Assembly (NCBI GenBank): GCA_020636405.1
Contig: JACJXW010000006.1
Coordinates: forward strand, 620,001-684,000
Origin: Lewinellaceae bacterium
GTDB taxonomy: Bacteria; Bacteroidota; Bacteroidia; Chitinophagales; Saprospiraceae
DNA: 64,000 nt
Direction: 5' to 3'
In this document: positions 18,037 through 26,670 of the stretch, piece after piece
How positions within the stretch are numbered: position 1 is the first letter of the stretch
Layout: each line of letters starts with the position of its first letter
Made by a program: the position numbers and the translations under genes
Notes under the pieces: generated by a model
Databases searched by the model: none
Told to the model about the DNA's origin: nothing
The model's input: only the letters and a program-made list of their open reading frames with translations

Positions 18037-19195
18037 ACTCCAAACACCGGATCTGGTTGATGAAGAACCCCAGTTGGTAAACCTGATATTCTTCATACCC
18101 GCTGCTCCAGGAGACGATGACCGAATCTACTTCGCTGTTTTTGAGGATATTGAGCTGGCTTTGGTCAATAGGGTAGTGGACGAGGTAGGACAGCAATTCC
18201 GTTTCCGTATCGTAGGTGCCCTTATCCATTTTTCCGGAGAACAAGGTAACGAACTGGCCGTTGAGCAATTTGATCATCAGGTAGCTGCCCTTTTCGATGA
18301 ATCCGTAGGCCTCGCGGGCATTGGGGTAGGCGAAGGTAAACTCCAGCGTCAGGAACCGGAACCCACCCAATTGGGTGAAATAACCGTTACAGGTGAGGTA
18401 TTCCTGTCCTTTGAGCACCGCGCGCATACGATCGTCGGTATGGGTGAATAGGAGTTGTTTTTGAAGGTCGCGCCGGAAGCGCCCCCGGCTGTCTTTCCCT
18501 TCATAAGCCGCCTGGCAGGGCGGTGTGGGAGGGTTGAGGATCACATTATCGGAAGAGGTGAACGGGCTGTAATTATCGTCCAGGAGCAGGTTCTCGTAGG
18601 AAGCTCCGGCAGTCAGGCGAAGGTTTTCATATTGTTTTGCCTGCTGTTTTTTGAGTTCCTGTTGCTTGATGTATTCTTCGACGTAGTTGCCCCGGCGCGT
18701 AATGGATTCGGCGTTACTCACTTCAGCCAGGGCGATCCGGGATTCCCGGAGGGCGTCCGCTTCCGCCTGCCGCGCGGATTCCACCCTGGTGGCCAGTTGC
18801 TCGACGAGGGACGGGCTGGCGTTGCGTTGCCGGGCCTGGCGGTACTCTTCTTCCAGCCGGGTGCGTTGGCGGCTGGATTCATCTACGCGTTCCTGGGCAA
18901 TTCGGGCGGCATCCTTGGCGATCTGAGATTTGCGTTCCGCTATGCGCCGGAGGTCCTCCTCCGTAATCGGAATGCTCCCTTCCAAAGGCGCGATCCGAAT
19001 GTCAGAGACCGGATACTTTTGGCTTTCTGTGTCCTGCCCCTCGGTAGTGCCCGAAAACTCGGAAAAAACCTGGGTAGTCCCATCCGGGAAGACAATGATC
19101 GTCTCTCCTTTTTCATTGGTGCGCATGACAGGTTGCGCGAACAAGGGTATGGTTAGAATAACGGCGAGAAGCCCAAAAAAAAGCCTAAATTGCAT
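18035..19195 (-). CDS. Hypothetical exported protein with coiled coil
   Basis: 386 residues from ATG 19195, which opens with a signal peptide (MQFRLFFGLLAVILTIPLFA, cleavage before QPVMRTN). A perfect -7 box at 19228-19235 lies inside the longer alternative frame and supports this start. After a short beta motif (GETIIVFPDGTTQVFSEF), residues about 60-190 form a charged, Arg/Glu/Gln-rich coiled coil. The C-terminal 180 residues are beta-rich with a Cys pair (NPPTPPCQAAYEG; EYLTCNGYFTQLGG). No known family recognised; likely periplasmic. Confidence 0.7.
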   Translation of the reverse strand: MQFRLFFGLLAVILTIPLFAQPVMRTNEKGETIIVFPDGTTQVFSEFSGTTEGQDTESQKYPVSDIRIAPLEGSIPITEEDLRRIAERKSQIAKDAARIAQERVDESSRQRTRLEEEYRQARQRNASPSLVEQLATRVESARQAEADALRESRIALAEVSNAESITRRGNYVEEYIKQQELKKQQAKQYENLRLTAGASYENLLLDDNYSPFTSSDNVILNPPTPPCQAAYEGKDSRGRFRRDLQKQLLFTHTDDRMRAVLKGQEYLTCNGYFTQLGGFRFLTLEFTFAYPNAREAYGFIEKGSYLMIKLLNGQFVTLFSGKMDKGTYDTETELLSYLVHYPIDQSQLNILKNSEVDSVIVSWSSGYEEYQVYQLGFFINQIRCLE

Positions 19196-19227
19196 GGTTC
19201 GTAACAGTTTTGGGAATTTCAGTTCCT

Positions 19228-19235
19228 CAAATGTA
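19228..19235 (-). promoter_or_regulatory. Bacteroidota -7 promoter box
   Basis: Minus-strand TACATTTG, an exact TAnnTTTG, 33 bases before the ATG at 19195 of the coiled-coil protein gene. Confidence 0.5.
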
Positions 19236-19423
19236 GGAAAAAGCACGTTCCGCCTGTCGGGTAACCAGGAAAGACAACCGTCATTAATATCAAAATGCCG
19301 ATTATTTTATTTCCCGCACTTACCCTATTTTTAGAGCGGAATTGATGTTTATTGATACGTTAAGTAAGGGCATTTAGTTGCATACTTCAACAGCTCTCGG
19401 AGATTAAAAGCAAACCAAAATAT

Positions 19424-21610
19424 ATGAGAAACGCCATTGGGATCTTTCTGTTGCTCAGCCTGTTTTCCTGTAAGACCGACCAGAAAGAGGACAGCGCGGG
19501 CATTCTTCCTGAATTCAGGGACCTTGCGGTCAGGTATCCTGAAACCTTTCGGGATACCAGCGTAGTAGACGACTATTTCGGCACAAAAGTGGCCGACCCT
19601 TACCGCTGGCTGGAGGATGAAAATTCACCGGAGGCCCTTCGTTGGATCGGCCAGCAGCAGTCGCTCACCAACAATTACCTGAAGTATATCCCTTACCGGG
19701 AGGCCATTCGCCGCCGTTTGACAGAGCTGTGGAACTACGAGCGGTACACATCGCCTATCCGAAGGGGGGAGTACTACTATATGTTCAAGAATGACGGGCT
19801 GCAAAACCAGGATGTCCTCTTTCGGATGGCCAAGCTGGACAGCCCGTTGGAAACCGTTCTCGACCCCAACCGCTTTTCTTCGGACGGCACCGTCTCTCTC
19901 GGAGAGATCGCCTTTTCAAAAGATGGTTCCCGGCTGGCCTACCAGATTTCAGATGCGGGTTCCGACTGGCGCAGCATACTGGTCAGGGACCTGTCGTCCG
20001 GCCGCAACCTTCAGGATACGGTCCGATGGGTGAAATTCTCGCAAGTGGCCTGGTCGGGCGACGGGTTCTTTTACTCGCGATACCCCGAGCCCCTGCCAGG
20101 AGAGGCTCTGGCCGGCTCCAACGAATTCCATCAGGTCTATTACCACAAGCTGGGCACCTCTCAGTCGGAGGATGTGCTGGCCTTTGCCGACCGCCGCAAC
20201 CCCAAACGCAATATTTATGCCCGGACCACTGATGACGAGCGCTTTCTGGTGCTCAGTGTGGTAGAGTCCACCAGTGGCAACGCGCTCTATTTTCGGGATC
20301 TGCGGACGGACGACCCCACTTTCGTTCCCATCGTCGAGGGCTTTGACCATGATTTTGAACTCATCGGCAGTGAGGAGAACAACCTTTACATACTGACCAA
20401 TTTCAAAGCCCCTAATAAGCGGCTGCTGCGCATCAATACCCAGCAACCCGGCGCCCGCTATTGGCAGGAGGTCATTCCCGCTTCCGAAGATGTGCTCCAG
20501 GAGGCCTATTTCTTCGGCGGCAAGCTCATCTTGCACTACCTGCATGATGCTTACAGCCAGCTGAAGGTTTTTTCCACCGAAGGAAAGGAGGAGAAAACTA
20601 TTGAATTGCCGGGTATTGGAACTGTTCTGGAAGTGAGCGGAAGGAAAGACAGCCCGGAGGCTTTTTACACCTTTTCCTCCCTCATTCAACCCAATACGAT
20701 CTATCGGCTGGACCTGAATTCCTTTGGCCAATCGGTTTTTAAGCAACCCAAATCGGCTTTCGACAGCGATGCCTATGAGGTCAAGCAGGTGCGATACAAG
20801 AGTTACGACGGCGTGGAGGTGCCTATGTTCATCGTGCACAAAAAAGGCATGAAGTTGAACGGTAACCATCCCACGCTGTTATACGGCTATGGCGGGTTCG
20901 ATATCCCCGTCCTTCCGGTTTTTAACCGGACCCGATTCATGCTTTTTCCGGTTATTCTTGAGAATGGAGGGGTTTGTGCGGTTGCCAGCATCCGGGGGGG
21001 CGGTGAGTTCGGAACAGCCTGGCACGAGGCCGGCACCAAACACCGCAAGCAGAATGTGTTCGACGATTTCCAGGCGGCTGCCGAATACCTCATTGCCAAC
21101 CAGTACACCAATTCTACCAAGCTGGGGATACACGGCGCCTCCAATGGCGGGTTGCTGGTTGGGGCCTGCCTGGTGCAGCGCCCTGACCTCTATGCGGTGG
21201 CTCTGCCTGCGGTAGGAGTGCTGGATATGCTGCGTTATCAGAAATTTACGATAGGATGGGCATGGGCGGATGACTACGGGCTGAGTGATAACGAAGAAGA
21301 CTTCAATTATTTGTACGCCTATTCGCCGCTCCACAATGTTACCCGGCAAAAATATCCGGCTACCTTGATCACCACAGCCGACCATGACGACCGGGTTGTT
21401 CCAGCCCATTCGTTCAAGTTTGGTTCCGCCCTTCAGGCTAACCAGGAAAGCAATGCGCCGGTGCTGATCCGGATCGAGTCGAGTGCAGGGCACGGGGCGG
21501 GCACGCCTACTTCCAAACGAATAGAGGCAGGAGCGGATATGCTGTCCTTTATGCTTTATAATATGAAGGAAGGGGTAATCTATTCCGCTGCCCCGGAAGA
21601 TGAAAATTAA
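19424..21610 (+). CDS. Prolyl oligopeptidase family serine peptidase (S9A), lipoprotein
   Basis: 728 residues, usual length for S9A enzymes. It starts with a lipobox-like signal (MRNAIGIFLLLSLFSCKTD, Cys16), so it is probably membrane-anchored. N-terminal motif KVADPYRWLEDENSPE is diagnostic of the family. A beta-propeller covers about 80-440. The catalytic domain has Ser in GIHGASNGGLLVGA (near 572), Asp in TADHDDRVVPAHSFKF and His in SSAGHGAGTP. It cleaves short proline-containing peptides. Followed after 14 bases by cdaA and then a GNAT gene, likely one transcript. Confidence 0.94.
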   Translation: MRNAIGIFLLLSLFSCKTDQKEDSAGILPEFRDLAVRYPETFRDTSVVDDYFGTKVADPYRWLEDENSPEALRWIGQQQSLTNNYLKYIPYREAIRRRLTELWNYERYTSPIRRGEYYYMFKNDGLQNQDVLFRMAKLDSPLETVLDPNRFSSDGTVSLGEIAFSKDGSRLAYQISDAGSDWRSILVRDLSSGRNLQDTVRWVKFSQVAWSGDGFFYSRYPEPLPGEALAGSNEFHQVYYHKLGTSQSEDVLAFADRRNPKRNIYARTTDDERFLVLSVVESTSGNALYFRDLRTDDPTFVPIVEGFDHDFELIGSEENNLYILTNFKAPNKRLLRINTQQPGARYWQEVIPASEDVLQEAYFFGGKLILHYLHDAYSQLKVFSTEGKEEKTIELPGIGTVLEVSGRKDSPEAFYTFSSLIQPNTIYRLDLNSFGQSVFKQPKSAFDSDAYEVKQVRYKSYDGVEVPMFIVHKKGMKLNGNHPTLLYGYGGFDIPVLPVFNRTRFMLFPVILENGGVCAVASIRGGGEFGTAWHEAGTKHRKQNVFDDFQAAAEYLIANQYTNSTKLGIHGASNGGLLVGACLVQRPDLYAVALPAVGVLDMLRYQKFTIGWAWADDYGLSDNEEDFNYLYAYSPLHNVTRQKYPATLITTADHDDRVVPAHSFKFGSALQANQESNAPVLIRIESSAGHGAGTPTSKRIEAGADMLSFMLYNMKEGVIYSAAPEDEN

Positions 21611-21624
21611 GGACCGGAACCTAC

Positions 21625-22419
21625 ATGCTGTATCTTTTTGACATTGGCTTCCTCCCTGTTCGCATCTGGGATATCCTGGACATTCTGATCGTAGGATACC
21701 TGATTTACCAGATCTACAAGCTGCTGAAAGGGAATATAGCCTTCAATATATTTGTTGGCGTCCTGACGCTTTACGTCATCTGGTGGCTGGTCAACCAGCT
21801 GGATATGGACCTGCTTTCGGCGGTACTTGACCAATTCGTCAGTGTAGGAGTGATCATCATCATCATCATTTTCCAGCCGGAGGTCCGCAGGTTTTTACTT
21901 TTCCTGGGGAATACGACGCTCCGGCAGCGGTCCAATTTCGTCGGGCGGATCATCGACCGGAACCTGGAGAACACCGAGGAGAAGGCCCGTCAGATCCGGG
22001 CCATGCGGTCCGCTTTGCTTCGGATGGGAAAGAAAAAGACCGGAGCGCTCATCGTGCTGGCCGGCAACCTGAGCCTCGACGGGCTGGTCAGCTCCGGCGT
22101 ATCGATGGAAGCAGAGATCAGCGAGCCTTTGCTGGAGAGTATTTTCAACAAGGAAAGCCCGCTGCACGACGGAGCGGTACTCATTGCCAACGGTAAGTTA
22201 AAGTCCGCAAGCTGCATCCTTCCGGTTTCCGAAAACCCCAACCTGCCCAAATCGGCAGGCCTGCGGCACCGGGCGGCAGTAGGCATTTCAGAACGCGCCA
22301 ACGTTGCGGCTTTCGTCGTTTCCGAAGAAACCGGCTATATTTCCTACGCAGTAGACGGAGAATTGCGCCGGAAAATTTCGGAAGATGCCCTGCAGGAATT
22401 GCTAAACCAGTATTTTTAG
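21625..22419 (+). CDS. cdaA: Diadenylate cyclase CdaA
   Basis: 264 residues. Makes cyclic di-AMP from two ATP. Three N-terminal hydrophobic segments (DILDILIVGYLIYQIYKLL; AFNIFVGVLTLYVIWWLV; VSVGVIIIIIIFQPE) anchor it in the membrane. The DAC (DisA_N) domain has the catalytic motifs LHDGAVLIANG (DGA) and GLRHRAAVGISE (RHR), preceded by GALIVLAGNLSLDGLVSSG. This is the CdaA/YbbP organisation found across Bacteroidota. It sits 14 bases after a prolyl oligopeptidase gene and 26 bases before a GNAT gene. Confidence 0.95.
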   Translation: MLYLFDIGFLPVRIWDILDILIVGYLIYQIYKLLKGNIAFNIFVGVLTLYVIWWLVNQLDMDLLSAVLDQFVSVGVIIIIIIFQPEVRRFLLFLGNTTLRQRSNFVGRIIDRNLENTEEKARQIRAMRSALLRMGKKKTGALIVLAGNLSLDGLVSSGVSMEAEISEPLLESIFNKESPLHDGAVLIANGKLKSASCILPVSENPNLPKSAGLRHRAAVGISERANVAAFVVSEETGYISYAVDGELRRKISEDALQELLNQYF

Positions 22420-22445
22420 CCCAGATCATCCCAAAGAGCACATTT

Positions 22446-22976
22446 ATGAAATTTCAGCGCCTCCCGGAATTCGAAATTGATGAGGCTACCGAGAACGCCA
22501 TTGCCGGCCTTCTGGGAGAATGTTTCCCGGAATATCCGCAGGGGCGTACCTACTACAAACAACTTCCTGATTTTCGTTTTCTTTGTTGGGAAAATGACGC
22601 CCTCATTGCTCATATGGCGGTAGAACACCGCATGATCAACAATGACGGCCAGGCCTTTCGCATTTTTGGGGTAGTGGACCTCTGCGTAGCCGAAGCCTTT
22701 CAGCATAGGCGCCTGGCCAGCCGCATGTTGTCCGAGCTGGCTTTGCTGGGCCTGCGGCATCGCGTCGATTTTCTGCTCCTGATGGCCAAAGACCATGGCC
22801 TTTACCTCAGCAACGGCTTCCAGTTGGTAACCAATACCTGCCAGTGGCTGATGATCAGCGAATACCGCACCCTTGGTATCGCCCACCGCCGTGTGAAATC
22901 CAGCCTCATGGTCAAGGCCCTGGGAAAAAAGGAGTGGCGGCCCGGGCTGGTCGATTTTCTGGGCTATGTCTTTTAA
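22446..22976 (+). CDS. GNAT family N-acetyltransferase
   Basis: 176 residues. The acetyl-CoA-binding part is recognisable at FGVVDLCVAEAFQHRRLASR (motif A, with the usual Q/R-x-x-G/A reduced to HRRLAS) and LLMAKDHGLYLSNGFQLV (motif B). The acceptor is unknown. Odd point: after the TAA the same frame stays open for about 50 codons to 23121, rich in charged residues; with this GC content it may be chance. Short spacing to cdaA suggests the same operon. The rest of the gap to 23235 shows nothing else. Confidence 0.82.
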   Translation: MKFQRLPEFEIDEATENAIAGLLGECFPEYPQGRTYYKQLPDFRFLCWENDALIAHMAVEHRMINNDGQAFRIFGVVDLCVAEAFQHRRLASRMLSELALLGLRHRVDFLLLMAKDHGLYLSNGFQLVTNTCQWLMISEYRTLGIAHRRVKSSLMVKALGKKEWRPGLVDFLGYVF

Positions 22977-23235
22977 AAAGGAAAGGCCCCGGCTGCTATC
23001 GTTTACCAGCCCCTCCCCAGGCAGCTGAAGCAGGAAGAACCCTGTTACAAATCCCGGTTTCTGGCCCGCAACAACCGGGCCGGCGATTTCAAAGATTGGC
23101 TGGAAGGGAGGGGCGCTGGCTGACAAGTTCACCAAATTTTGTACTTTAGCTGTCCCGCAAACAGAGCCCCGGGCGTGTAGGCTATTTTGACTATTGCCCA
23201 GGCTCGGAATGATCAAATAAAAATCCAATACGAAC

Positions 23236-24621
23236 ATGCAAAAAGTACAAGATTACATCCAGCAGAACAAGGAGCGCTACCTGGACGAGCTTTTTGGACT
23301 GCTGCGCATCCCTTCTGTCAGCGCGGATCCCGACTACAAAGATGAAGTGATAAAAGCCGCGGAATTTGTGGCGGAAAGCCTTCGGAAGGCGGGCGCCGAC
23401 AAGGTCGAAGTGTGCCCCACCGCCGGCAACCCCATCGTTTATGCCGAAAAGATCATTGGCCCGGACAAACCTACCGTACTGGTTTATGGCCACTATGATG
23501 TTCAACCCCCTGACCCCCTGGAACTGTGGGAGTCCGGCCCGTTCGAACCCGTGATCAAAAAGACGGACCAACACCCTGCCGGCGCCATCTATGCCCGTGG
23601 ATCCTGCGATGACAAGGGGCAGTTCTATATGCACATCAAAGCCTTTGAGGCCATGAATGCAGCCGGAGCGCTGACCTGCAACATGAAATTCATGATCGAA
23701 GGCGAAGAGGAAGTAGGGTCGTCCAACCTGGGGGTCTTCTGCCGGGAAAATGCCGGGAAACTGGCCTGCGATACCATTCTCATTTCCGATACCTCCATCA
23801 TTGCCAACGACGTTCCGTCCATCACCGTAGGGCTTCGCGGCCTGAGTTATGTGGAAGTGGAAGTGACGGGCCCCAACCGCGACCTGCACTCCGGCGTATA
23901 CGGAGGCGCCGTGGCCAACCCCGTCAACGTACTCTGCGAAATGATCGCCTCCCTGCAGGATGAAAACCACCGCATCACCATACCGGGATTTTATGACGAT
24001 GTAGTAGAGTTGAGTGCTCAGGAGCGCGCCAAAATGAACGAAGCGCCCTTCAGCCTGGAGAAATACAAAAAAGACCTGGATATTGGCGACATCCAGGGGG
24101 AAACGGGCTATACTACGCTGGAGCGGGTCTCCATCCGCCCGACCCTCGACGTCAATGGCATCTGGGGGGGCTATATCGGCAAGGGCGCCAAAACGGTGCT
24201 GCCCTCCAAGGCATCCGCCAAGATCAGCATGCGCCTGGTGCCCAACCAGGACCCCGACAAGATCACCGAGCTCTTCAAAAAGCACTTTGAAAGCATTGCC
24301 CCAGCTTCGGTCAAAGTAAAGGTAACCCCTCACCACGGCGGCCAGCCTGCAGTGACCCCCACCGATACGCCCGAGTACCAGGCGGCTTCCAAAGCAATGG
24401 AAAAGGCATTCGGCAAAACACCCATTCCGGCAAGGGAGGGGGGCAGTATCCCCATTGTGGCCTTGTTTGAAGAAGTACTGGGCGCCAAGAGCATCCTCAT
24501 GGGCTTTGGGCTGGACTCGGACGCCATCCACTCTCCGAATGAACACTACGGCTTGTTCAATTTTTACAAAGGGATTGAAACGATACCGTATTTCTATGAA
24601 TATTACGCAGAAATGAAGTAA
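23236..24621 (+). CDS. M20 family dipeptidase
   Basis: 461 residues, the usual size of CNDP/PepV-like M20 dipeptidases. Metal ligands are visible in LVYGHYDVQPPDPLELW (His), ARGSCDDKGQFYMH (bridging Asp), IEGEEEVGSSNL (catalytic and ligand Glu), ILISDTSII (Asp) and, near the C-terminus, DSDAIHSPNEH (His). The lid domain contains GLSYVEVEVTGPNRDLHSGV. It hydrolyses dipeptides in the cytoplasm; no signal peptide is present. A perfect 19-bp hairpin lies 12 bases after the stop. Confidence 0.93.
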   Translation: MQKVQDYIQQNKERYLDELFGLLRIPSVSADPDYKDEVIKAAEFVAESLRKAGADKVEVCPTAGNPIVYAEKIIGPDKPTVLVYGHYDVQPPDPLELWESGPFEPVIKKTDQHPAGAIYARGSCDDKGQFYMHIKAFEAMNAAGALTCNMKFMIEGEEEVGSSNLGVFCRENAGKLACDTILISDTSIIANDVPSITVGLRGLSYVEVEVTGPNRDLHSGVYGGAVANPVNVLCEMIASLQDENHRITIPGFYDDVVELSAQERAKMNEAPFSLEKYKKDLDIGDIQGETGYTTLERVSIRPTLDVNGIWGGYIGKGAKTVLPSKASAKISMRLVPNQDPDKITELFKKHFESIAPASVKVKVTPHHGGQPAVTPTDTPEYQAASKAMEKAFGKTPIPAREGGSIPIVALFEEVLGAKSILMGFGLDSDAIHSPNEHYGLFNFYKGIETIPYFYEYYAEMK

Positions 24622-24633
24622 TTTCCAGAGCCG

Positions 24634-24677
24634 GCATGAGTTCATCCCGGATTTTTCAATCCGGGATGAACTCATGC
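24634..24677. terminator. Long perfect hairpin after the M20 dipeptidase gene
   Basis: Arms 24634-24652 and 24659-24677 are perfectly complementary over 19 bases around a 6-base loop (TTTTCA). It lies 12 bases after the stop at 24621, and a TTT follows. Likely transcription terminator or 3' end stabiliser for the dipeptidase transcript. Confidence 0.7.
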
Positions 24678-24711
24678 TTTAACACAAGTAAACACTCAAT
24701 TGAATTTGGAC

Positions 24712-26028
24712 ATGAAAAAATTCCCCTCCCTCCTTGCCGGCATTTTTTGCCTGGCAACTTTGGCCTTATCCGGCCAACCTTCCGCTCCGGAACCTATTGC
24801 TGTGAAATCTTACGTGGATGAACAGGCCGATGCCCTGGAAGATCAGGTCATCCAATGGCGCCGCATCCTTCACGAAAACCCGGAACTGTCAAACCGGGAG
24901 TTCGAAACGGCGAAAATGGTGGCCCGCCATCTGGAAGGACTGGGCATGGAGGTGCGCACCGGCATTGCCTATACGGGCGTGGTGGGCATCCTGAAAGGGG
25001 CCAAGCCCGGCCCGGTCGTGGCCCTGCGCGCCGATATGGACGCACTCCCGGTCACCGAGCGGGTGGACTTGCCGTTTGCTTCCAAGATCAAGACTACCTA
25101 CCTGGGAGAGCCTACCGGTGTAATGCATGCATGCGGTCATGATACGCATGTGGCGATGCTGATGGGAGCGGCCCAGATCCTGTCCGGGATGAAGAATGAC
25201 CTGGCAGGAACGGTGGTATTCCTTTTCCAGCCTGCGGAAGAAGGAGCGCCTCCGGGGGAAGAGGGGGGCGCGGAGCTCATGGTTAAGGAAGGAGTATTGA
25301 AAGACCCTAAAGTAGACGTCGTCTTCGGCCTGCACATCAATTCCCAGACAGAGGTGGGCACGGTGAAATACAAACCGGGCGGAGCCATGGCTGCAGTCAA
25401 TCGTTTGGTGATCAAGGTGAACGGCAAACAGACTCACGGTTCGCAGCCCTGGGGCGGGGTAGACCCCATCTCAATATCCGCTCAGATCATACAGGGCCTG
25501 CAGATGATCGTCAGCCGGCAGATGGAACTGACCAAAGAGCCTTTGGTGATCAGCATTGGTAAGATCCATGGTGGGGTGCGCAGCAACATCATTCCGGAAG
25601 AAGTGGAAATGGTGGGTACGATCCGCACCTTGGATGAAGATATGCAGAAGGACGTCCACGAGCGCATCCGTCGCACCGTAACCAACATTGCCGAAAGCTG
25701 GGGCGCATCCGCCGATGTAGAAATTGAAAAGGGCTATCCGATCACCTACAACGACCCGGGCCTGACGGCAAAGATGCTGCCATCCATTCAGTCTACCGCA
25801 GGAAATGAGAATGTGATCCTTTCCAAAGCAAAAACGGGGGCAGAGGACTTTTCCTTCTTCGCCAGGGAAGTGCCAGGGCTATTCCTGTTTCTCGGAGGGA
25901 TGCCTAAAGGAATGGACCCGGAAGAGGCCGCTCCGCATCATACGCCCGATTTTTTTATCGATGAAAGCGGGATGAAACTTGGGGTGCGCCTGCTGTGCAA
26001 CCTGACGCTGGATTATATGGCACAGTAA
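24712..26028 (+). CDS. Exported M20D amidohydrolase (peptidase/hydrolase of the IAA-amino acid hydrolase family)
   Basis: 438 residues from ATG 24712, which gives a clean signal peptide (MKKFPSLLAGIFCLATLALSG, then QPSAPEP); ATG 24700 would add only MNLD. Motifs: VALRADMDALPVTERVDLPF, MHACGHDTHVAMLMGAA (metal-binding Cys and His), FLFQPAEEGAPPGEEGG (catalytic Glu), FGLHINSQTEVGTV. The lid follows from HGSQPWGGVDPISISAQ, and the terminal His is in EAAPHHTPDFFID. Family members hydrolyse amide-linked amino acids. It is exported, unlike its cytoplasmic neighbour at 23236. Confidence 0.92.
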   Translation: MKKFPSLLAGIFCLATLALSGQPSAPEPIAVKSYVDEQADALEDQVIQWRRILHENPELSNREFETAKMVARHLEGLGMEVRTGIAYTGVVGILKGAKPGPVVALRADMDALPVTERVDLPFASKIKTTYLGEPTGVMHACGHDTHVAMLMGAAQILSGMKNDLAGTVVFLFQPAEEGAPPGEEGGAELMVKEGVLKDPKVDVVFGLHINSQTEVGTVKYKPGGAMAAVNRLVIKVNGKQTHGSQPWGGVDPISISAQIIQGLQMIVSRQMELTKEPLVISIGKIHGGVRSNIIPEEVEMVGTIRTLDEDMQKDVHERIRRTVTNIAESWGASADVEIEKGYPITYNDPGLTAKMLPSIQSTAGNENVILSKAKTGAEDFSFFAREVPGLFLFLGGMPKGMDPEEAAPHHTPDFFIDESGMKLGVRLLCNLTLDYMAQ

Positions 26029-26049
26029 TTGGAGTTTTGAAGACGGGCA

Positions 26050-26080
26050 AAAAAAAAAACCGGCCGCAATGGGCCGGTTT
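26050..26080 (-). terminator. Rho-independent terminator, minus strand
   Basis: AAACCGGCC (26057-26065) pairs with GGCCGGTTT (26072-26080). Read on the minus strand the stem is followed by an unbroken run of about ten T. The orientation excludes it as the terminator of the plus-strand amidohydrolase gene ending at 26028, which has no T-run on its side. Confidence 0.75.
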
Positions 26081-26263
26081 CCAAAAGAGCTTTGAGAGGC
26101 TATCTACATACCAAAAATGAGGATATCCTTTGATACCCTCGAAATCTTTCATAGGATTATAATAGCATTCGTGGGATTTGCACCTGAATTTGTTAGTAGT
26201 AAGTCATTTTTGGTGCCCGCTGCTTCCAGTGGGCGCCGTCAACTTTCGTTTATCATCGTTGAC
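26052..26263 (-). ncRNA. Candidate structured small RNA, family unknown
   Basis: A stretch without a gene that shows a complete small-RNA layout on the minus strand. A near-consensus -7 box (CATCTTTG, 26268-26275) is followed by a 5' hairpin (GTCAAC 26258-26263 with GTTGAC 26238-26243). Next comes a second hairpin (GCCCACTG-GAAG-CAGCGGGC, about 26215-26234). A 10-bp perfect long-range stem (26204-26213 with 26111-26120) encloses a 7-bp hairpin around 26121-26138. The end is a GC-rich hairpin with a T-run at 26052-26080. About 212 nt. No protein frame fits. I do not recognise tmRNA, 6S, SRP or RNase P signatures. Confidence 0.5.
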
Positions 26264-26414
26264 AATACAAAGATGAAGGAAAAAAGAGGGGAAGTGAAGT
26301 ACAATTCTTCGAATTACTGTGTTGGGTGGGTTGTGTGAATGTTATTCAATTGGTTGGTTCGCAATTAATTGTGATTTACTTGTTTTCTTTGTTGTTGATT
26401 TTTGAGCCGCCCTT

Positions 26415-26540
26415 GTGATGTTTGATTTTTGATTTTTGACGTTCGATTTTCGATGTAGGGCGAGCGGAAGGGCTGGCTTGAAAGTGCTGCTCCCAAAGAG
26501 CCCTATCAAAAATCGAACGTCGCAAATCAAACATCGCACA
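26415..26540. repeat. Imperfect long inverted repeat, intergenic
   Basis: Arms of about 40-46 bases (26415-26460 and 26501-26540) made of GATTTTTGA/CGTTCGATT-type words surround a loop of about 40 bases. It sits downstream of the 3' end of the giant phosphatase gene (stop at 26671). Its right arm shares a 22-base stretch with a similar inverted repeat at 55928-56036. It may act as a terminator or be a small mobile palindrome. The flanks (26276-26414 and 26541-26670) show nothing else. Confidence 0.6.
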
Positions 26541-26670
26541 TTTTCAAAAGCGCTGCATAATCTGTCTGATGTTTTGAACACCCCACCATGTAGGCTCGTT
26601 GGCCGCGGTAGAAAAATTTTTTCCTTTCGGCTCGCCGCGATAGGCAGGGCATTTGCCCCTGATCCGCATA

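Noticed and set aside
22977..23121. C-terminal extension of the GNAT protein by stop read-through
   Set aside because: The frame is open after the TAA, but no stop-bypass signal or homology is evident and open frames are common at this GC content.
26111..26213. tRNA or tmRNA, from a T-arm-like stretch (CAGGTGCAAATCC) on the minus strand
   Set aside because: The stem next to the T-loop-like sequence does not pair, no acceptor stem or CCA end fits, and no anticodon arm is found.
26111..26240. Cobalamin riboswitch, from GGTGCAAATCC and GCCCACTGG words
   Set aside because: The words occur in the wrong order, the B12 box is missing, and no downstream gene on the minus strand would be controlled.
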